From: Acidobacteriota bacterium
GTDB lineage: Bacteria > Acidobacteriota > HRBIN11
Assembly: GCA_030550225.1 (NCBI GenBank)
Contig: JAUQPV010000107.1
Span: forward strand, 1-7,908
Direction of reading: 5' to 3'
Length of the DNA stretch: 7,908 nt
The notes below the pieces were generated by a model. It was not told the DNA's origin. It did no database searches and saw only the letters and a program-made list of their open reading frames with translations. The translations under genes were made by a program, and so were the position numbers. Positions 4,885-7,908 of this stretch are shown one piece after another. Positions within the stretch are counted from its first letter, which is position 1, and the number at the start of each line of letters is the position of its first letter.

Positions 4885-6225
4885 ATGCCGACGCAAATGG
4901 AATACGCCCGCCAGGGCCGCATCACCGAGGCGATGGCTTACGTAGCCGAGGTCGAGGGCATCTCGCCCGAAGAGGTCCGGGAAAGGGTCGCCGCCGGGGT
5001 CGTCGTCATCCCGGCCAATCCGAACCACCGGACGCTGACCCGCTTCACGGGCATCGGGAAGGGCCTCTCCGTGAAGGTCAACGCCAATCTGGGGACGTCT
5101 TATGACTACGTGAACCTCGAGGAGGAGCTCGAGAAGCTCCGGCTCGCCATCGAGGCCGGCGCCGACACGGTCATGGACCTCTCGACGGGCGGGGACCTAC
5201 CGGCGATCCGACAGGCGATCCTGGCCCACTGTCCCGTGCCCCTGGGCACGGTCCCCATCTACGAGGCCGAATTTGAAGCCGCCCGCAAGCGGGGTTCCTT
5301 TTTCGACATGACGGTCGACGACCTGTTTGAGACCATCGAGCGCCACGGCCGGGAGGGCGTGGACTTCATTACGGTCCACTGCGGCGTGACCCGCCATGCC
5401 CTGGAGCGGTACATCCGTACGGAGCGGGTCACGGGCATCGTCTCCCGTGGCGGGGGCCTGATGGCCGCCTGGATGCTTCACAACGACGCCGAAAACCCCC
5501 TCTACCAGTATTACGATCGTCTCCTGGAGATCGCCCGCGAGTACGACATGACCCTGAGCCTCGGCGATGGCCTCCGGCCCGGATGCCTGGCCGACGACCT
5601 GGACCGGCCCCAGGTCGAGGAGCTGATCGTCCTTGGCGAACTCGTCGAACGGGCCCGACGCGCCGGTGTCCAGACGATGGTCGAGGGCCCCGGCCACGTG
5701 CCCCTGAACGAGATCGCCACGAACGTCCAACTCGAGAAGAAGCTCTGCCGGGAGGCGCCCTTCTATGTCCTCGGGATGCTCCCGGTCGATACGGCGGCCG
5801 GCTTCGACCATATCGCCGGGGCCATCGGGGGGGCCGTCGCCGGGATGTACGGCGTCGACATGCTGTGCTATCTGACGCCGGCCGAGCACCTCGCCCTGCC
5901 GACGCCCCAACAGGTCTACGAGGGCGTCGTCGCCTTTAAGGTCGCCGCCCACGTCGCCGACGTCGCCCGGGGCCACGCTCGGGCCCTCGAGCGGAACCGT
6001 CGCATGTCCGAGGCCCGCTACAAGCTCGACTGGGAAACTCAGTTTCAGTGGGCCCTCTATCCGGAAGTCGCCCGCCGCATTTTTGAGGCCCGGAACTCTC
6101 AGACACGGGCCTGCTCCATGTGCGGCCCCTTCTGCCCGATGAACCTGGTCGAGCACGTCGTCCGCCGGAAGCGCTCGGCCCTCGAGGAACACCCCGTGGC
6201 GATGGCCATGCAGACCCCCTGCTAA
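4885..6225 (+). CDS. thiC: Phosphomethylpyrimidine synthase ThiC, short form
   Basis: This 446-residue radical-SAM enzyme converts aminoimidazole ribotide to hydroxymethylpyrimidine phosphate for thiamin synthesis, using a 4Fe-4S cluster and SAM. Visible motifs are IPANPNH (42-48), KVNANLGTS (64-72), DLSTGGD, GTVPIYEA, DFITVHCGVTRHAL, SRGGGLMAAWM, LSLGDGLRPGC, EGPGHVPLNEI and LGMLPVDTAAGFDHI. The cluster-binding cysteines are at 410, 413 and 417. Their spacing is CX2CX3C, one residue shorter than the CX2CX4C usually given for ThiC. The protein lacks the N-terminal extension of the roughly 630-residue E. coli enzyme. The ATG at 4885 has GGAGG seven bases upstream; the frame is open to an ATG at 4708, but that lies inside the riboswitch. 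The closest alternative is the ThiC-like 5-hydroxybenzimidazole synthase, but the TPP riboswitch argues for thiamin. Confidence 0.95.
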   Translation: MPTQMEYARQGRITEAMAYVAEVEGISPEEVRERVAAGVVVIPANPNHRTLTRFTGIGKGLSVKVNANLGTSYDYVNLEEELEKLRLAIEAGADTVMDLSTGGDLPAIRQAILAHCPVPLGTVPIYEAEFEAARKRGSFFDMTVDDLFETIERHGREGVDFITVHCGVTRHALERYIRTERVTGIVSRGGGLMAAWMLHNDAENPLYQYYDRLLEIAREYDMTLSLGDGLRPGCLADDLDRPQVEELIVLGELVERARRAGVQTMVEGPGHVPLNEIATNVQLEKKLCREAPFYVLGMLPVDTAAGFDHIAGAIGGAVAGMYGVDMLCYLTPAEHLALPTPQQVYEGVVAFKVAAHVADVARGHARALERNRRMSEARYKLDWETQFQWALYPEVARRIFEARNSQTRACSMCGPFCPMNLVEHVVRRKRSALEEHPVAMAMQTPC

Positions 6226-6230
6226 GCCCC

Positions 6231-6247
6231 GGGCTGGCCCCCAGCCC
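6231..6247 (+). terminator. Hairpin just after thiC, possible terminator without T-run
   Basis: GGGCTGG (6231-6237) and CCAGCCC (6241-6247) form a perfect 7-bp, GC-rich stem with a 3-base loop, beginning five bases after the thiC stop. No T-run follows, so it may act only as a weak terminator or as 3'-end protection. A second inverted pair follows at once, GGACCGG (6249-6255) with CCGGTCC (6272-6278). Confidence 0.4.
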
Positions 6248-6282
6248 AGGACCGGTCGGTGACCTACGATGCCGGTCCACGC

Positions 6283-6311
6283 TTGATCCCCCGGACCGGG
6301 ACCGGTAGCAT
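6283..6311 (+). promoter_or_regulatory. Weak candidate promoter for the secreted-protein gene
   Basis: TTGATC (6283-6288), a 17-base spacer and TAGCAT (6306-6311) each match four of six sigma-70 consensus bases. Transcription would start near 6318, inside the G-rich tract at 6312-6332. This would let the secreted protein be made independently of the TPP-controlled thiC transcript. Confidence 0.33.
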
Positions 6312-6332
6312 GGGAAGCGGGCGGGGGCGGGG
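6312..6332 (+). other. G-quadruplex motif upstream of the secreted-protein gene
   Basis: Four G-runs (6312-6314, 6319-6321, 6323-6327, 6329-6332) are separated by loops of 4, 1 and 1 bases, fitting the standard quadruplex rule. The motif is on the coding strand, 33 bases before the start codon of the next gene, in the probable 5' leader. It may be chance in GC-rich DNA. Confidence 0.45.
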
Positions 6333-6364
6333 CCAGATGAGCCCGCCACCCACCGGAGGTCTCC

Positions 6365-6979
6365 ATGAGGACCCTACGTATCGTCGGCTTCCTGACGGCG
6401 TTGGCCCTGGCCGGTGCCCTGCCGGCGGCCGGTCAGTCCCTGGCCGAGGCCGCCCGAAAGGAAAAGGAGCGCCAGCAAGCCGCCCAAAAACAAGGCAGGA
6501 CCGTCAAGACCTATACCTCCGAGGACCTGGCTAAGAAGAAGGCTGAAGCGGGTGCGACGGCCGGGGCCGCACCGACGACGGCCCCATCGGCTCCGACGGC
6601 GGCGCCCACGCCGGCCGCACCGGCGGCCCCGGCCGCCGGCGAAACACCGGAGCAAATCGAAAAGAAGTGGGTCGAGAAGTACAAGGCCATCAAGATGGAA
6701 ATCCAGCAGAAACGGGAACGCATCCAAGCCCTCCAGAACGAACTCAACCAGCTCACGACAGGCCTGATGGGCGCTTGGTCCCCCGGCCAGAGCCAGGCTA
6801 TCCGAGACACGATCGCCGCCCGACAGGAGGAGATCAAAAAGCTGGAAGCGGAAATCCGGGCCAAGGAAGCGGAACTCGATAAGGTCGTCCGGGATGCTCG
6901 CCGGGAAGGCGTCCCGCCGGGTGCCTTCCGGAAGGCCGACCGGGAGCTGGAAGCCGCCCGCGCCCCCCAGAAGCCATAG
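6365..6979 (+). CDS. Secreted Ala/Pro-rich coiled-coil protein of unknown function
   Basis: This 204-residue protein has a clear signal peptide: basic RTLR, a hydrophobic core at residues 6-19 and a likely cut after PAAG (20-23). It has no lipobox cysteine, so it should be periplasmic or exported. The mature start SLAEAARKEKERQQ (25-38) and the short YTSEDL (50-55) recall small exported proteins I associate with Acidobacteriota. Residues 60-92 are a low-complexity Ala/Pro/Thr linker. Residues 96-181 are charged, Glu/Lys/Gln-rich and helical, and probably form a coiled coil broken near GAWSPGQ (136-142). No enzyme motif is seen. GGAGG lies five bases before the ATG. It follows thiC by 139 bases and has no evident link to thiamin. 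Confidence 0.85.
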   Translation: MRTLRIVGFLTALALAGALPAAGQSLAEAARKEKERQQAAQKQGRTVKTYTSEDLAKKKAEAGATAGAAPTTAPSAPTAAPTPAAPAAPAAGETPEQIEKKWVEKYKAIKMEIQQKRERIQALQNELNQLTTGLMGAWSPGQSQAIRDTIAARQEEIKKLEAEIRAKEAELDKVVRDARREGVPPGAFRKADRELEAARAPQKP

Positions 6980-7074
6980 GGCGTCTCCGCAGGGCTGAAC
7001 GGGTAGGAAAAATGAGGGGATCGGACCGATCGGCCGGAGCGGTCCGATCTGCCGCTTGGCGAAAGGAGACGCCC
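6979..7074. repeat. Nested perfect inverted repeats before the dehydrogenase gene
   Basis: Outer arms GGGCGTCTCC (6979-6988) and GGAGACGCCC (7065-7074) are a perfect 10-bp inverted repeat. Inside them, GATCGGACCG (7019-7028) and CGGTCCGATC (7040-7049) form a second perfect 10-bp pair with an 11-base loop. The left outer arm starts at the last base of the stop codon of the secreted-protein gene. No T-run follows either stem, so a simple terminator is not supported. The structure would form a 96-base stem with an internal hairpin in the RNA, about 20 bases before the next gene. Confidence 0.75.
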
Positions 7075-7094
7075 GCTCAGGCAACCTGCTACTG

Positions 7095-7880
7095 ATGATG
7101 GGAGACATCAGCCAGTACTTCCGTTTGGATCAACGGGTCGCCCTCATCACGGGCGGCACATCCGGCCTGGGCTTGGCCATCGCTGAGGTCTTCCTCCAGG
7201 CCGGGGCGACCGTCTTCATCACGGCCCGCCGAGCCGACCGGGGGCAGGCGGCTCTTGAGCGTCTACGGCCTCACGGGCCCGTCCAGTTTTTCCCCGCCGA
7301 CGTGAGCCAGCGTTGGGACGTCGAGCGTCTGTTCGACTGGCTTCGGGGGCAGACCCACCGTCTGGACATCCTGGTCAACAACGCCGGCATCATGCAGACC
7401 AAGGACCTGACTGAGATGACAGAAGACGAATGGGACCGGGAGTGGGGTGTCCATGTGAAGGGAACCTTCCTATGCACCCAGCAGGCCCTGCGCTTCATGC
7501 TGGGTCAGACCAGCGGGGTCATCCTGAACATCTCGTCCTACTTGGGTCTACGTGGGGGCTCCGGCTTCACGCCGGCTTACAGCGCGGCCAAAGGGGCCAT
7601 CGTGACCTTCACGAAGGTCCTGGCCTCTCGGTATGGGCCTTACGGGATCCGGGCAAACGTCCTGTGTCCAGGCTTTATCCCGACGGACTTAAACCGCCAC
7701 ATCTTCGAGGAGGCGCCGGATCCGGTGGCGAAACGTCGGGAGATCGAGGAACGCTATCCCCTTCGGCGGCTCGGCGAGCCCATCGACGTGGCCCTGGCGG
7801 CCCTGTACCTCTGTTCGGACGCCGCCCGGTGGGTCTCCGGGGCCGTCCTCGTCATCGACGGCGGCCTCTCGGCCCGGTAG
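7095..7880 (+). CDS. Short-chain dehydrogenase/reductase (SDR), substrate unknown
   Basis: This protein of about 261 residues is a classical SDR oxidoreductase of the FabG-like size class. The nucleotide-binding TGGTSGLG is at 19-26, NNAG at 95-98, the catalytic Ser at 147/148 in NISS, YSAAK at 162-166 (Tyr162, Lys166) and PGFIPTDL after the active site. TARR (43-46) after the second strand has basic residues and no acidic one, which suggests NADP(H). Where the catalytic tetrad usually has Asn, the sequence reads VHVKGTF with His120. The start is uncertain: ATG at 7095 or 7098 fits the family's N-terminus, but neither has a ribosome binding site, unlike every other complete gene here. An in-frame TTG at 7056 lies inside the palindrome. 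The substrate cannot be told from the sequence. Confidence 0.9.
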   Translation: MMGDISQYFRLDQRVALITGGTSGLGLAIAEVFLQAGATVFITARRADRGQAALERLRPHGPVQFFPADVSQRWDVERLFDWLRGQTHRLDILVNNAGIMQTKDLTEMTEDEWDREWGVHVKGTFLCTQQALRFMLGQTSGVILNISSYLGLRGGSGFTPAYSAAKGAIVTFTKVLASRYGPYGIRANVLCPGFIPTDLNRHIFEEAPDPVAKRREIEERYPLRRLGEPIDVALAALYLCSDAARWVSGAVLVIDGGLSAR

Positions 7881-7890
7881 ATATCAGAAG

Positions 7891-7908
7891 GGTGAACGGC
7901 GAGTAGCG
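7891..7908 (+). repeat. Heptamer-repeat element C, cut by the window edge
   Basis: Eleven bases after the dehydrogenase stop, units GGTGAAC (7891-7897), GGCGAGT (7898-7904) and the start AGCG (7905-7908) follow in 7-base phase. They match the units of element B (RGCGAAY, including AGCGAGT). The rest lies outside the window. Confidence 0.6.

Noticed and set aside
5197..6366. 389-residue minus-strand open frame opposite thiC
   Set aside because: It is antisense to an intact ThiC, has a compositionally odd translation and no motif. Shadow frame.
6374..7108. 244-residue minus-strand frame opposite the secreted-protein gene
   Set aside because: Its Arg/Gly-rich stretch is the complement of the Ala/Pro linker. 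The plus-strand protein has a signal peptide and ribosome site, so the plus strand is preferred.
1..7908. CRISPR array, tRNA, rRNA or transposase
   Set aside because: The tandem repeats are 7-base units without spacers. No cloverleaf, conserved rRNA stretch or transposase motif was recognised in either strand.

Overview
The window is GC-rich and densely coding, from a bacterium. Several features suggest a thermophilic or deep-branching lineage, possibly Acidobacteriota-like: a short S-adenosylhomocysteine hydrolase of the kind found in archaea and Thermotoga, a short ThiC without the extra N-terminal region of the E. coli enzyme, and a secreted Ala/Pro-rich coiled-coil protein with an AARKEKER...YTSEDL motif that I associate with Acidobacteriota. 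The lineage is inference from family resemblance only.

Layout. The minus strand carries, in transcription order, metK (SAM synthase, 4246-3092), ahcY (SAH hydrolase, 3046-1790), a stand-alone type II cupin phosphomannose isomerase-like gene (1621-1232) and a mannose-1-phosphate guanylyltransferase (1257-169) that overlaps the cupin gene by 26 bases. A possible start of another minus-strand gene lies at the left edge. The plus strand carries a TPP riboswitch and thiC (4885-6225), a secreted coiled-coil protein (6365-6979) and a short-chain dehydrogenase (about 7095-7880). The two groups diverge from a 638-base intergenic region (4247-4884). This holds a very good metK promoter, a palindromic repeat element, a probable thiC promoter, and the riboswitch with its expression region.

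How the genes work together. MetK and AhcY are the SAM-making and SAH-removing steps of the activated methyl cycle. ThiC, transcribed away from them, is a radical-SAM enzyme that consumes SAM to make the thiamin pyrimidine. The cupin and guanylyltransferase together would convert fructose-6-P-derived mannose-6-P toward GDP-mannose for glycans; the phosphomannomutase step is not in the window.

The main unexplained signal is in the gaps. At least two intergenic elements (1646-1709 and 4422-4497) are built from strictly phased 7-base units, with forward units followed by the same units in inverted orientation. A third begins at the right edge (7891-7908), and a fourth may lie at the left edge. 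A separate nested perfect inverted repeat (6979-7074) fills the gap before the dehydrogenase gene. I see no CRISPR array, tRNA, rRNA, transposase gene or defence system.
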